This document shows positions 1 through 8,800 of a stretch of DNA of 64,000 nt, piece after piece. The notes beneath the pieces were generated by a model. That model was not told where the DNA came from and did not search any database. It worked only from the letters and a program-made list of their open reading frames with translations. A program made the translations under genes and the position numbers. The stretch comes from Thermoanaerobaculaceae bacterium (GTDB lineage Bacteria > Acidobacteriota > Thermoanaerobaculia > Thermoanaerobaculales > Thermoanaerobaculaceae), in the NCBI GenBank assembly GCA_013388425.1, contig JACADV010000071.1, positions 1-64,000 on the forward strand, given 5' to 3'. Positions within the stretch are counted from its first letter, which is position 1, and every line of letters starts with the position of its first letter.

Positions 1-825
1 CCCGACTGGCGCCTCCCTGGAGCGGCAGGTTACCCCGCGGTGGTGGCTGCCCGCGGCCCGGATCCGGCGGCCAACGTGCGCCGCGCCGTGGCTGCCCTGG
101 GGGGGATGGAACGGTTCGTTCGCCCCGGTGAGCGAGTCCTGGTCAAGCCCAACGTGGGCTGGGACCGCCTTCCCGAACAGGCGGCCAACACGGACCCTGC
201 GGTGGTGGCAGAGCTGGTCCGCCTGTGCCGCAGCGCTGGGGCTCGGCGCGTGGTGGTCACCGACATCTCCTGCAACGATCCGCGCCGCTGCTTTGCCCGC
301 TCGGGGATTGCCGCAGCCGTAGCGGCGGCCGGGGGGGAGGTGATCGTGTCCGATCGCCTGCGCCTCGTGCCCGCGGATCTGGCTGGACTCGCCCAGGGGC
401 TCGAGGTCGTGGAGGAGTTGCTGGCAGCGGAGCGCGTGATCAACGTGCCGGTGGTCAAGCACCACCGGTTGTCCGGAGCCACGCTGGGGATGAAGAACTG
501 GTTCGGCGTCCTGGGAGCGGGGCGAAACCGCCTCCACCAGAGCGTCCACCGGGCCATCGCCGAGCTTGCCGCCACCTTCCGTCCTACCCTCACCGTGGTG
601 GACGCCACCCGTGTCCTCCTGGCCAACGGCCCCCAGGGTGGGAGTCTCGCGGACGTGCGGGAGGTGGGGGCCGTGGCGGCCGGCACCGATCCGGTACTCT
701 GCGATGCCTGGGGCGCCGTGCAACTGGGGGTACACCCCACCGATCTTGCCTGCATCCAGGAAGCGGCCCAGCGCGGCCTGGGCCGGGCGGAGGTGGGACT
801 GGTCCAGGAACTGGGCACGGCATGA
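1..825 (+). CDS. DUF362 domain protein, 5' end outside the window
   Basis: The frame is open from base 1, so the true start is probably upstream. A GTG at 40 is possible, but the codons before it continue plausibly. The visible 270 or so residues are DUF362-like: an early VLVKPNVGWD segment, then VINVPVVKHH and GMKNWFGVLG blocks. DUF362 proteins are found near iron-sulfur proteins and their chemistry is largely unsettled; no CxxC ferredoxin motif lies in this part. The stop overlaps the next start in ATGA (822-825), so it is translationally coupled to the iron-sulfur membrane protein. Family assignment is firm, role unknown. Confidence 0.85.
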   Translation, partial: PDWRLPGAAGYPAVVAARGPDPAANVRRAVAALGGMERFVRPGERVLVKPNVGWDRLPEQAANTDPAVVAELVRLCRSAGARRVVVTDISCNDPRRCFARSGIAAAVAAAGGEVIVSDRLRLVPADLAGLAQGLEVVEELLAAERVINVPVVKHHRLSGATLGMKNWFGVLGAGRNRLHQSVHRAIAELAATFRPTLTVVDATRVLLANGPQGGSLADVREVGAVAAGTDPVLCDAWGAVQLGVHPTDLACIQEAAQRGLGRAEVGLVQELGTA

Positions 826-2300
826 GCTGGACGACGCGCCTCCGCATCCTCTACCAGACGTTCTTCCTGTTCGTTTTCCTCTGGCTCCTCGCGCGCCTCG
901 CCGCCTCCGATCCCCGCGACCTCCCCTTCGGGGCCTTTTTCCACAGCGATCCCCTGGCGGCCGTGGCGGTGGTGTTCTCCTCAGCCACGCTCCCGGGAGC
1001 GCTCGTGTGGGGTACCGCCCTGCTGCTCTGCACCATCGTCTTCGGCCGTGTCTTCTGCGGCTGGGTATGCCCGCTGGGCACGCTGCAGCAGCTGGCCAGC
1101 TGGATCCTCTCCCCGCGCTCCCGGCGGGAGAGCCTTGCCGTCAACCGCTACCGCCGCTGGTACGCCGTCAAGTACTACCTGCTCGCCGCCCTGCTGCTAG
1201 CCGCGGCCGCCGGTACCCTGCAGACGGGGCTCCTGGACCCCCTCTCCACCCTCGCCCGGGGGCTCGCCAGCGCCGTCTGGCCACTCCTCCCTGGCCGTCG
1301 CCCCGTACCGGGTGGCTGGATCGCCGGCGCGTTGGTGCTGGCCATCCTCCTCGCAAGCCGCTGGATACCGCGGCTGTTCTGCCGCGCCTTCTGCCCGTTG
1401 GGGGCGCTCTTGGGGGTCTTCGCTCGCTTTGCCCTGTTCCGCATCTCCCGCCGTCAGGAGGCCTGCACCACCTGTAACCTGTGCGCCTTTGCCTGCCAGG
1501 GGGCCGATGAACCGTTGGGGCAGCACCGCGTGGCCGAGTGCCACGTCTGTCTCAACTGCACGGCGGCCTGTCCCGAGGGCGCTCTCGCCTACCGGTGGCT
1601 GGCCACGACGCCCCCCGCCGAGGCACCCGACCTCTCCCGCCGCTACCTCATCGGCAGCGCCCTGGGGGGCCTCGTGGCAGCACCCCTCCTACAGGTGGCT
1701 GGGGGAGGTCGCAGCGTCGCCAACGCGCGTCTCTTGAGGCCGCCTGGCGCCCGCGCCGAGAGCGAATTCCTCGCTCGCTGCATCAAGTGCTCGCTCTGCC
1801 AGCAAGCCTGTCCCACCGGGGCGCTGCAGCCGGCCATCGGCCAGGCGGGGGTGGAGGGGTTCTGGACGCCGGTGCTGGTGCCCCGCCGCGGCTGGTGCGA
1901 GTTTGCCTGTACCCGCTGCGGGGAGGTTTGTCCCACCGGCGCCATCCAGCCCCTGGAGGCGGCGCGCAAGACCGGGTACGACGGCCGCGAGCCGGTGAAG
2001 ATCGGCACCGCCTTCGTGGACCGCGGCCGCTGCCTGCCCTGGGGCATGCAGATTCCCTGTATCGTCTGCGAGGAGATGTGTCCGACGCATCCAAAGGCCG
2101 TTTGGGTCGAGTTGGTGCAGGAAACCACGCGCGACGGCCGTCGCGTTGCCCTGCAACGCCCGTGGGTGGAGCCGCAGCGCTGCGTGGGGTGTGGCATCTG
2201 CGAAAACCGCTGCCCGGTGGGGGAGGAGGCCGCGATCCGCGTCCTCTCGGTGGGGGAGACTCGCGACCCCCTCAACCGCATCCTCCTGCCGGCGGGCTAG
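822..2300 (+). CDS. polytopic membrane protein with many [4Fe-4S] sites (NapH/NosR-like)
   Basis: The protein has 492 residues. The N-terminal half is a membrane domain carrying the two CxxxCP signatures of the NapH/NosR/CcoG type (CGWVCPLG and CRAFCPLG). The second half is a string of ferredoxin-like clusters: CTTCNLC, CHVCLNCTAACP, CIKCSLCQQACP, CTRCGEVCP, CIVCEEMCP and CVGCGICENRCP, enough cysteines for several [4Fe-4S] centres. Such proteins pass electrons through or along the membrane. The partner is unknown, but the ATGA coupling to the DUF362 gene and the Memo-AMMECR1 gene 27 bases downstream suggest one redox unit. Confidence 0.88.
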   Translation: MSWTTRLRILYQTFFLFVFLWLLARLAASDPRDLPFGAFFHSDPLAAVAVVFSSATLPGALVWGTALLLCTIVFGRVFCGWVCPLGTLQQLASWILSPRSRRESLAVNRYRRWYAVKYYLLAALLLAAAAGTLQTGLLDPLSTLARGLASAVWPLLPGRRPVPGGWIAGALVLAILLASRWIPRLFCRAFCPLGALLGVFARFALFRISRRQEACTTCNLCAFACQGADEPLGQHRVAECHVCLNCTAACPEGALAYRWLATTPPAEAPDLSRRYLIGSALGGLVAAPLLQVAGGGRSVANARLLRPPGARAESEFLARCIKCSLCQQACPTGALQPAIGQAGVEGFWTPVLVPRRGWCEFACTRCGEVCPTGAIQPLEAARKTGYDGREPVKIGTAFVDRGRCLPWGMQIPCIVCEEMCPTHPKAVWVELVQETTRDGRRVALQRPWVEPQRCVGCGICENRCPVGEEAAIRVLSVGETRDPLNRILLPAG

Positions 2301-2327
2301 GCTCGAGGGTTTGCGTTCTGGCGCCGA

Positions 2328-3866
2328 ATGCCTTATCTCTTTCCTGTGAACAAGGCGGCTGCCTTGGCGGGGGTACTCATGCTCGGAACGAGACTCACGG
2401 CTGAGGTCCGGCCGCCCGCGGTGGCCGGTTCCTTCTACCCCGGGGAACGGACGGCTCTCGAGCGCGAGGTGAAGGAGTTCCTCGCCGCTGGCGCGCCGGC
2501 AGGTGAAGTCGTTGCCCTCATTGCCCCACACGCCGGTTACGTGTTCTCCGGGGCCACAGCGGGGAAGACCTTCGCCACCCTCGCCGGGCGTTCCGTCTCG
2601 CGGGTCGTGCTCCTGGGTCCTTCGCACCATGCAAGTTTCCGCGGCGGTGCACTCCCGCCCGCCGGCGTCACTGCCTTTGCTACCCCCCTCGGCACCCTCC
2701 CCCTGGACCGGGCGGCGGTGGAGACGCTGCGCCACACCCCGCTCTTCGACGGCCCTCCCTCGGCCCACGCTCCCGAGCACTGTCTGGAAGTGGAGTTGCC
2801 GTTCCTCCAGGCGGCCCTGGGCGAGGTGCCCATCGTCCCCGTGCTCGTGGGCAGCGCCACCGATGCCCCAACCGTGCAGGAGCTGGCCCGCGGCCTGTCC
2901 CGCGTGGTGGGGGACGGTACGGTGGTGGTGGTGTCCTCGGACTTCACCCACCACGGCTCGCCGTACGGCTACGCCCCCTTCGCTGGCGAGCGGGAGTTGG
3001 GGCGACGGCTGGTCACCATCGGACGAGACACGGCCGAGCGCGCCGCCGCTCTGGATCTTCGCGGCTTCTCGCAGCAGATCGACGTGTCCGGCGATACCGT
3101 GTGCGGGGCGCGGCCTATCAGCGTCCTGCTGGCGCTGCTCTCGCACGCCTTTGCCGGCTCGGGGCGGGTGGTGGAGGTGACCACCTCGGGCGAGGTGAGC
3201 GGCACCTGGAGCCAGGTGGTGACCTACGCAGGGGTGGTCTTCTCCGGGCGGTGGCAACCCTGGCGCGACGACCCAAAGGAACCGCAGCTAGGCACCTTGA
3301 GCAGCGAGGAGAAAACGGCCCTCCTGGCCCTGGCCCGCGCTACCCTGGAGAGCCATCTCGTCCATGACACCTCGCTCGCCCGCTGGTTTGCCGCCCACCC
3401 CGTGACTGGCAACCTCGCCGCCAAGGCGGGGGCCTTCGTCACCATCCACAACCGCCCGGAAAAGGCCCGCCTGGAGGGGAGATTGCGTGGCTGCATCGGC
3501 GTCATCGAGGCGCACGAGCCGCTCGTGGATGCCGTGGTCCACGCAGCCGTCTCAGCGGCCCACGACCCTCGCTTCCCCCCCCTGGCCCGGGAGGAGTTGC
3601 CGCGGGTGAGCCTCGAAATTTCGGTGCTTTCCCCCCTGCGCCCGGTGCCGGACTACGACGCCATCCGGCTGGGGATCCACGGCGTGCTGCTGACCAAGGG
3701 GAGCCGGCACGCCCTCTTCCTCCCCCAGGTCGCCACGGAAACGGGGTGGGATCTCCCCACCTTCCTCTCGCAGCTCTCGCTCAAGGCTGGGTTGCCCCCC
3801 GACGCCTGGCGCTCCGGCGCCTCGTTCCAGGTGTTCACGGCGGACGTCTTTGGGGAACCGGAGTAG
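2328..3866 (+). CDS. Memo-AMMECR1 fusion (AmmeMemoRadiSam proteins B and A in one chain)
   Basis: The protein has 512 residues. Residues about 30-300 are a Memo domain: AVAGSFYP, then histidines in IAPHAGY, LLGPSHH and SSDFTHHG that match the metal-binding positions of the extradiol-dioxygenase-like fold. Residues about 325-510 are an AMMECR1 domain with its hallmark LRGCIG. In many prokaryotes these two proteins are encoded with a radical SAM enzyme; none is visible here, but the operon starts before the window. The start is uncertain. ATG 2328 has no Shine-Dalgarno. GTG 2346 sits 7 bases after TTATCT and would begin MNKAAALAG, which looks like a signal peptide. Function of the trio is not established. 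Confidence 0.88.
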   Translation: MPYLFPVNKAAALAGVLMLGTRLTAEVRPPAVAGSFYPGERTALEREVKEFLAAGAPAGEVVALIAPHAGYVFSGATAGKTFATLAGRSVSRVVLLGPSHHASFRGGALPPAGVTAFATPLGTLPLDRAAVETLRHTPLFDGPPSAHAPEHCLEVELPFLQAALGEVPIVPVLVGSATDAPTVQELARGLSRVVGDGTVVVVSSDFTHHGSPYGYAPFAGERELGRRLVTIGRDTAERAAALDLRGFSQQIDVSGDTVCGARPISVLLALLSHAFAGSGRVVEVTTSGEVSGTWSQVVTYAGVVFSGRWQPWRDDPKEPQLGTLSSEEKTALLALARATLESHLVHDTSLARWFAAHPVTGNLAAKAGAFVTIHNRPEKARLEGRLRGCIGVIEAHEPLVDAVVHAAVSAAHDPRFPPLAREELPRVSLEISVLSPLRPVPDYDAIRLGIHGVLLTKGSRHALFLPQVATETGWDLPTFLSQLSLKAGLPPDAWRSGASFQVFTADVFGEPE

Positions 3867-3874
3867 CTGTCCCT

Positions 3875-5104
3875 TCACGCTCGGCCGCGCAAGGGGAGGG
3901 AAAAGGCTTCGATGGCCATGGTAGCCACCGTCTCGCCGATGGCCAAAGAAGCGGTGGCCGCGGGAGAGGGGGCGTTGAGAACGTGGATCTGCCGCTCCCC
4001 ACCCACGATGCAAAAATCGTCCAGCAAGCGGCCCGAAGCGTCCAGGGCCTGGGCCCGCACCCCGGCCCCGCCACGCCGCAAGTCCTCCTGCCGCACCGCC
4101 GGGACCAGCCGTTGCAACGCCCGCGCGAAGGCAGCTTTGCTCCAGGAGCGAACCACCTCCCCGCAGCCGGTTTTCCAATAGCGACCGGCAAGGACCCAGA
4201 ACCCCGGGAAGAAGAGGGTACTGGCCAGGTCCCGCACGGACACGGCGGTCCAGCGGTACCCCTCGCGCTTGAAGGCGAGCACGGCGTTGGGACCCGCCTC
4301 CACCTCGCCGGCGATCCGCCGCGTGAAGTGGACCCCGAGGAAGGGGAAGCGCGGATCGGGAACGGGGTAGATGAGGCCGTGCACCAGCTCCGCTGCCGCC
4401 GGAGCCAGCTCGTAGTACTCGCCGCGAAAGGGAACGATCCGCACCCGCGGGTGGTGGCCGCACATCCGGGCCACCCGGTCCGACTGGAGACCCGCGCAGT
4501 TCACCACCGCCTCGCACGCGACCTCACCGCGCTCGGTGTCTAAGACGGTGGTGCGCCCCCTCTGGCGCACACCCAACAGCCGCGAGCCAAGCCACACCGT
4601 CCCCCCGAAGCTGGCGACATCCCGGGCGTAGGCAGCAGCCACGGTGCGATAGTCCACGACTCCGGTCTCGCCCACCCACAACCCGGCCACCCCCCGCGCT
4701 GCAGGCTCGAACTCGGCAATCTCGTTAGCCGCCAAGCGGCGAATCCCCACGAGCCCGTTGGCGCGTCCGCGCCGCTCCAGCTCCTCCAGCACAGGCAGCT
4801 GGGCTGGTTCGGTCGCCACCACCACCTTGCCGCACCGCCGCCACGGGATGGCGTTGTCCTCGCAGTACCGCTCCAGCGCCTGCCGTCCAGCCGTGCAGTT
4901 GTGCGCCTTGAGCGAACCGGGGGCGTAGTAGAGGCCGGAGTGCATCACGCCACTGTTGTGGCCGCTCTGGTGGGCGGCCACTGCCGCTTCCGCCTCCACC
5001 ACCCCTATCCGGGCACGGGTGCGCTGCGCTAGCGAACGCGCTACAGCTAGCCCAACGATCCCGGCCCCAATGACGGCTACCTGGCACTCACCCAGTTCTC
5101 GCAT
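3875..5104 (-). CDS. lhgO: L-2-hydroxyglutarate oxidase
   Basis: This 409-residue FAD enzyme of the DAO/GlcO fold oxidises L-2-hydroxyglutarate to 2-oxoglutarate. The dinucleotide-binding motif VIGAGIVGLA is at the N-terminus. It is followed by the family blocks QSGHNSGVMHSGLYY and FPFLGVHFTRR, and by a C-terminal IVGGERQIHVLNAPSPAATASL segment (split here as IVGGERQIHV and LNAPSPAATAS). ATG 5104 was chosen because the FAD motif begins 8 residues later. The stop lies 8 bases from the converging Memo-AMMECR1 stop, with no terminator between. It follows the small gene at 5152-5637 by 47 bases, probably in one transcript. Confidence 0.87.
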   Translation of the reverse strand: MRELGECQVAVIGAGIVGLAVARSLAQRTRARIGVVEAEAAVAAHQSGHNSGVMHSGLYYAPGSLKAHNCTAGRQALERYCEDNAIPWRRCGKVVVATEPAQLPVLEELERRGRANGLVGIRRLAANEIAEFEPAARGVAGLWVGETGVVDYRTVAAAYARDVASFGGTVWLGSRLLGVRQRGRTTVLDTERGEVACEAVVNCAGLQSDRVARMCGHHPRVRIVPFRGEYYELAPAAAELVHGLIYPVPDPRFPFLGVHFTRRIAGEVEAGPNAVLAFKREGYRWTAVSVRDLASTLFFPGFWVLAGRYWKTGCGEVVRSWSKAAFARALQRLVPAVRQEDLRRGGAGVRAQALDASGRLLDDFCIVGGERQIHVLNAPSPAATASLAIGETVATMAIEAFSLPLRGRA

Positions 5105-5151
5105 GGCTCCCTGCCTGTGGCGCCAGTCTCGGCCTCGCCCGTTTTGCCAGC

Positions 5152-5637
5152 TCAAGCTGGAGGGGCCAAGCTCCCGGGTGCGAGTTCGAGCTCCAGTACG
5201 CGACCCGTGACGGTGGCGGCCGCAACGCCCACGTGCACCCCCTCCGGCAGGTACGGGCGCAGGTCCACCAGCAGCACCCCGTCCTTTGGGTCGAGGCGCA
5301 CGCGGTCCTGGGCGAAACGCCGCAGGAGAGCAGCCGCCATCGACAGCGGCACCGGCACGCCCAGCGGGCCCCGCAACGACTCGATCCGACAACCCAGGAA
5401 CCGGCGATACACGCGCAGGTCCGTGGCGGTCACCACCAGCTGGGCCGGCAAGCCCTGCCAGGCGAGGCGAAGGGTGATCACGAGGGTGGGCCCCGCACCC
5501 GCGATGCGCACGCCCTGGAGCTGTTCCACCCGCCGCGGCAGTTCCCGCTCCGCGAGGCGCTCCAGGAGATCCAGGTCGCACCGGACCGAGAAGCCATCCC
5601 AGCTCAGGAGCGGGCGCGGCACCAGGTTCGCTGGCAC
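5152..5637 (-). CDS. hypothetical protein, 161 aa
   Basis: I do not recognise this protein. It has no signal peptide or membrane segment. An N-terminal helix-rich part (RLAERELPRRVEQLQGVRI) leads into alternating hydrophobic and polar stretches that look like a beta-rich lipid- or ligand-binding fold. Similarity to LmeA/DUF2993 phospholipid-binding proteins is possible but weak. The GTG at 5637 was chosen because a perfect TATACT box lies exactly 6 bases upstream (5644-5649), implying a leaderless mRNA. It probably heads a two-gene unit with lhgO and is divergent from the Kelch gene. Confidence 0.6.
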   Translation of the reverse strand: MPANLVPRPLLSWDGFSVRCDLDLLERLAERELPRRVEQLQGVRIAGAGPTLVITLRLAWQGLPAQLVVTATDLRVYRRFLGCRIESLRGPLGVPVPLSMAAALLRRFAQDRVRLDPKDGVLLVDLRPYLPEGVHVGVAAATVTGRVLELELAPGSLAPPA

Positions 5638-5643
5638 GGGGGG

Positions 5644-5649
5644 AGTATA
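5644..5649 (-). promoter_or_regulatory. -10 box TATACT, leaderless promoter for the 161-aa gene
   Basis: Minus-strand TATACT is followed by six C and then the GTG start at 5637. A start site 7 bases downstream of the box would fall on the GTG itself. No good -35 is seen at 17-18 bases. The Kelch promoter overlaps on the other strand. Confidence 0.6.
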
Positions 5650-5668
5650 CCTTGGCCGCGGGCTCAAC

Positions 5669-5697
5669 TTGACGGGTTGGCGGGGAGCGGGGATACT
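5669..5697 (+). promoter_or_regulatory. sigma70-type promoter of the Kelch gene
   Basis: TTGACG (5669-5674) and GATACT (5692-5697) are separated by exactly 17 bases. The start site should be near 5704, giving a leader of about 117 bases before the ATG at 5821. This is one of the few units in the window with a real leader and a strong Shine-Dalgarno. Confidence 0.65.
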
Positions 5698-5734
5698 TGC
5701 GCCGATGCATCGGTGTGACCACCAGGACCACGGC

Positions 5735-5756
5735 GGAGGAGGGTTTGCCCTCTTCC
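5735..5756 (+). other. hairpin in the Kelch mRNA leader
   Basis: GGAGGAGGG (5735-5743) pairs with CCCTCTTCC (5748-5756) around a TTTG loop, 9 pairs including one G-U. It lies mid-leader, well before the GGAAAGGAGG ribosome site. It could protect the mRNA; there is no evidence for a riboswitch. Confidence 0.35.
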
Positions 5757-5820
5757 ACCGCGGTGCCTGCGTCACGGGTAACACGTCGACTCCGCCGGAG
5801 CGCGGAAAGGAGGACTTCGT

Positions 5821-8800
5821 ATGCGGTGGAAGAAAACCATACTGATGGCCGGTTGTGTGGCAACGATGGTGGTGGCTGCCGCCCTGGCGCCGGCTGCCGA
5901 GCTGCCGTTCCCCACCAACTGGCAGGGGGTCAGGGCGCCCATGCCCTACGGCTTCTACTGGGGAGCCCAGACCACGTACAACGGGAAGATCTACATCTTC
6001 GGTGGCAACTCGGACTGGAACCCCGAGGGGCTCGTCACCCTGAACACGACGTTCATCTACGATCCTGCCACTGACACCTGGACGCGCGGCGCCAACATGC
6101 CCACGGCTCGGTATCTGGCCACCGCCACCGAGGTGGACGGCAAGATCTACGTGATCGGCGGCCGGACCCTGGATGCCAGTGGCAGCGGGGGGCCAGTGAA
6201 CGTCAACGAGGCGTACGACCCCGCCACCGACACCTGGACCACCAAGGCGCCCATCCCCCAGGCCATCCGTGGCCATGCCGCCGGTGCCTACAACGGCAAG
6301 GTGTACGTATTTGGCGGCAACACCGGTACCTACCAGAAAACTGTCCGGATCTACAACCCGGCCACCGACTCCTGGTCCACCGGGGAGGAGATGCCCAAAG
6401 CCCGGGCCTACGGGCAAGTGGTCTTCGTCCCCTCCAACAACCGCTTCTACTACATCGGCGGGGACAACGGCGGGTCCGTACCCTCCAAGTACTACGGCAA
6501 CGCCATCCAGTACGATCCAAACCTCAACGCGTGGCTCGACCCCACCGCCAACATGATCGACAAGGTGTCGCAGTTTGCCTGCACCCTCGATCCGGTGGCC
6601 AACAAGATTTACGTCTTTTCCGGCCTCATGTGGGACGTGGAAGCGGGCGAGGACCGCGGCACCTCGGTGAGTGTCCAGGTGCTCGACATCGCCACCAACA
6701 CCTTCTCCGACCAGACCAGTACCCTCTACCCGCCGAGCCCGCTCACCCGCACCAACGCCGCAGCCTCGTATCTCAACGGCAAGATCTACCTCACCCAGGG
6801 ATCGGTGGGCGGCACGGTGGTGGACGAACTGGACCTAGCCACGGGAAAGTGGTACCAACCGAACGCTTTCATCCCCACCTTCAACGTGGACCAGGGCAAC
6901 CTGGTGGCGGTCTCTGGCAAGCTTTACTTCCTCAATTCACTGGGCAACCAGGGAGTTTTCGCCTACGACCCGGCGACCAACGAGTGGAGCCAGACGGCAG
7001 CGGTGAACGCCCAACCGCGCCAGGCAGCAGTAGCCGCCGCCGCCAACGGCAAGGTGATCTTCTCGGGGGGGTGGATCGGCACGGGAACGACGGGCGACAC
7101 TCAAGCGTACGACCCCGAGAGCGACTCCTTTGAGACCCTGGCCGCCGATCCCACAGCGGCCCTGTGGTCCTTTGGCGACGTGGTAAACGGCACGTTGTAC
7201 GTTTTCGGCGGGAGCTCCACGGGCGAGGACCTGCTCACCACTGCCCGGGCCCTCGACCTCGCCACCAACACCTGGAGTAGCAAGGCGCCGCTTCCCGCCG
7301 GTATCATCCAGGCCACGGCCACAGCCATTGGCAGCAAGATCTACATCTGTGGAGGCTACGACAACAGTGCGGACAACGGGGTGCACGAAGAGCTGTTGAT
7401 CTACGACACCACCACCAATACCTACTCCACCGGTGCTGCCATGCCGAAGCCCGTGTACGCAGCAGCAGCAGTAGCCTACAACGGCAAGGTGGTGGTGTAC
7501 GGAGGCCGGCACCTCTACAACCAGGGCGGCACGATCTACTACTCCACCCCCGCCATCATCCAGGTCTACGACCCGGCCAGCAACACCTGGTCCATCGGCA
7601 ACTCCCTCTACTACCGCGAGGGGCACGGGGCGGCGCTCATCGGCAACAAGCTGTACGCCGTAGGCGGCACCGACCCCAACTTCCCCGAGAACCGCCTCGA
7701 CATCGTGGCCTTCTCCAGCGCTCCCCCGCCGCCGAGCCTGTCGCTGGCACCGGCCAGCCAGGACATCGTGGTGGGGGCGACCGGCACCCTCACGGCCACC
7801 ATCTCTGCGCCGCAGGCCACGGCTACCGCGGTGACGCTCACCTCCAGCAACCCCTCCATCGCCTCGGTGCCGTCCTCGGTCACCATCGCCGCTGGCGAGA
7901 CCTCGGCAAGCTTCGTTGCCACGGCCGTGGCGGTGGGTGGGCCAGTGACGATTTCGGCCGACTTGCCAGCGGAGTTGGGGGGCGCTACCGCCACCGCCCA
8001 GGTGACGATCACCGGCATCACGGTGGCCCTCAACCCAACTTCTCTGTCCATCCAGGCTGGCAGTTCCGGCAACCTCGAGGTGAACCTGAGCGCTGCGCAG
8101 CCAGTTCCGGTGGTGGTGGCTCTGGCCTCTTCGAACTCCGCCGTTGCCACCGTCCCAGCGAGCGTCACCGTGCCGGCTGGTTCGCTGCGCGCCTCGTTTG
8201 CGGTGACTGGCGTGGCAGCAGGCTCCGCCACGGTAACGGCCACCCTGCCCGCGGCCTTGGGCGGCGGCTCGGCCACAGCCGCGGTTACGGTCACCCAGCC
8301 ACCGACCGAGACCTACCGCTACCTCGTCCCATCGGTGGCCCACCTGCCTGGCAAGTCCGGGACCAAGTGGCGCACGGACCTGGCTGTGGTCAACCGCGGA
8401 TCCGCCAGCGCCAACCTCACCATGACCTACTACCCCCTCTCCGGCACCGCCGTCACCCGCACCGCGACCCTGGCCGCCGGGGCTACCACCGAGTGGCGTG
8501 ACATCCTGGTGAGTCTATTCGAGTTGGGGATTGACGCCAACACCAGCGGGACGCTCAAGATCGAGGCCAACGCTCCGGTCGGGGCCACCTCCCGCACCTA
8601 CAACGAGAAGACGGCGACCGAGACCTTCGGCCAGTACTACCCGGCCGTGGCGGAACCCTGGGCGTGGGGAGCCGGTCAGGTGGGCGTGCTGCCACAGCTC
8701 AAGAAGAACGCTGGCTTCCGCACCAACGTGGGGGTGCTCAACCTGGGCACCGCTGCCTGCGAGGTGGAAGTGAAGCTCTTCGGCGCTGACGGCAGCCAGC

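Noticed and set aside
1689-3257. Open frame of over 500 codons on the minus strand opposite the redox cluster
   Set aside because: It runs antisense across parts of two well-supported genes, shows no recognisable motifs and has the Arg/Gly/Ala-rich composition of a high-GC shadow frame.
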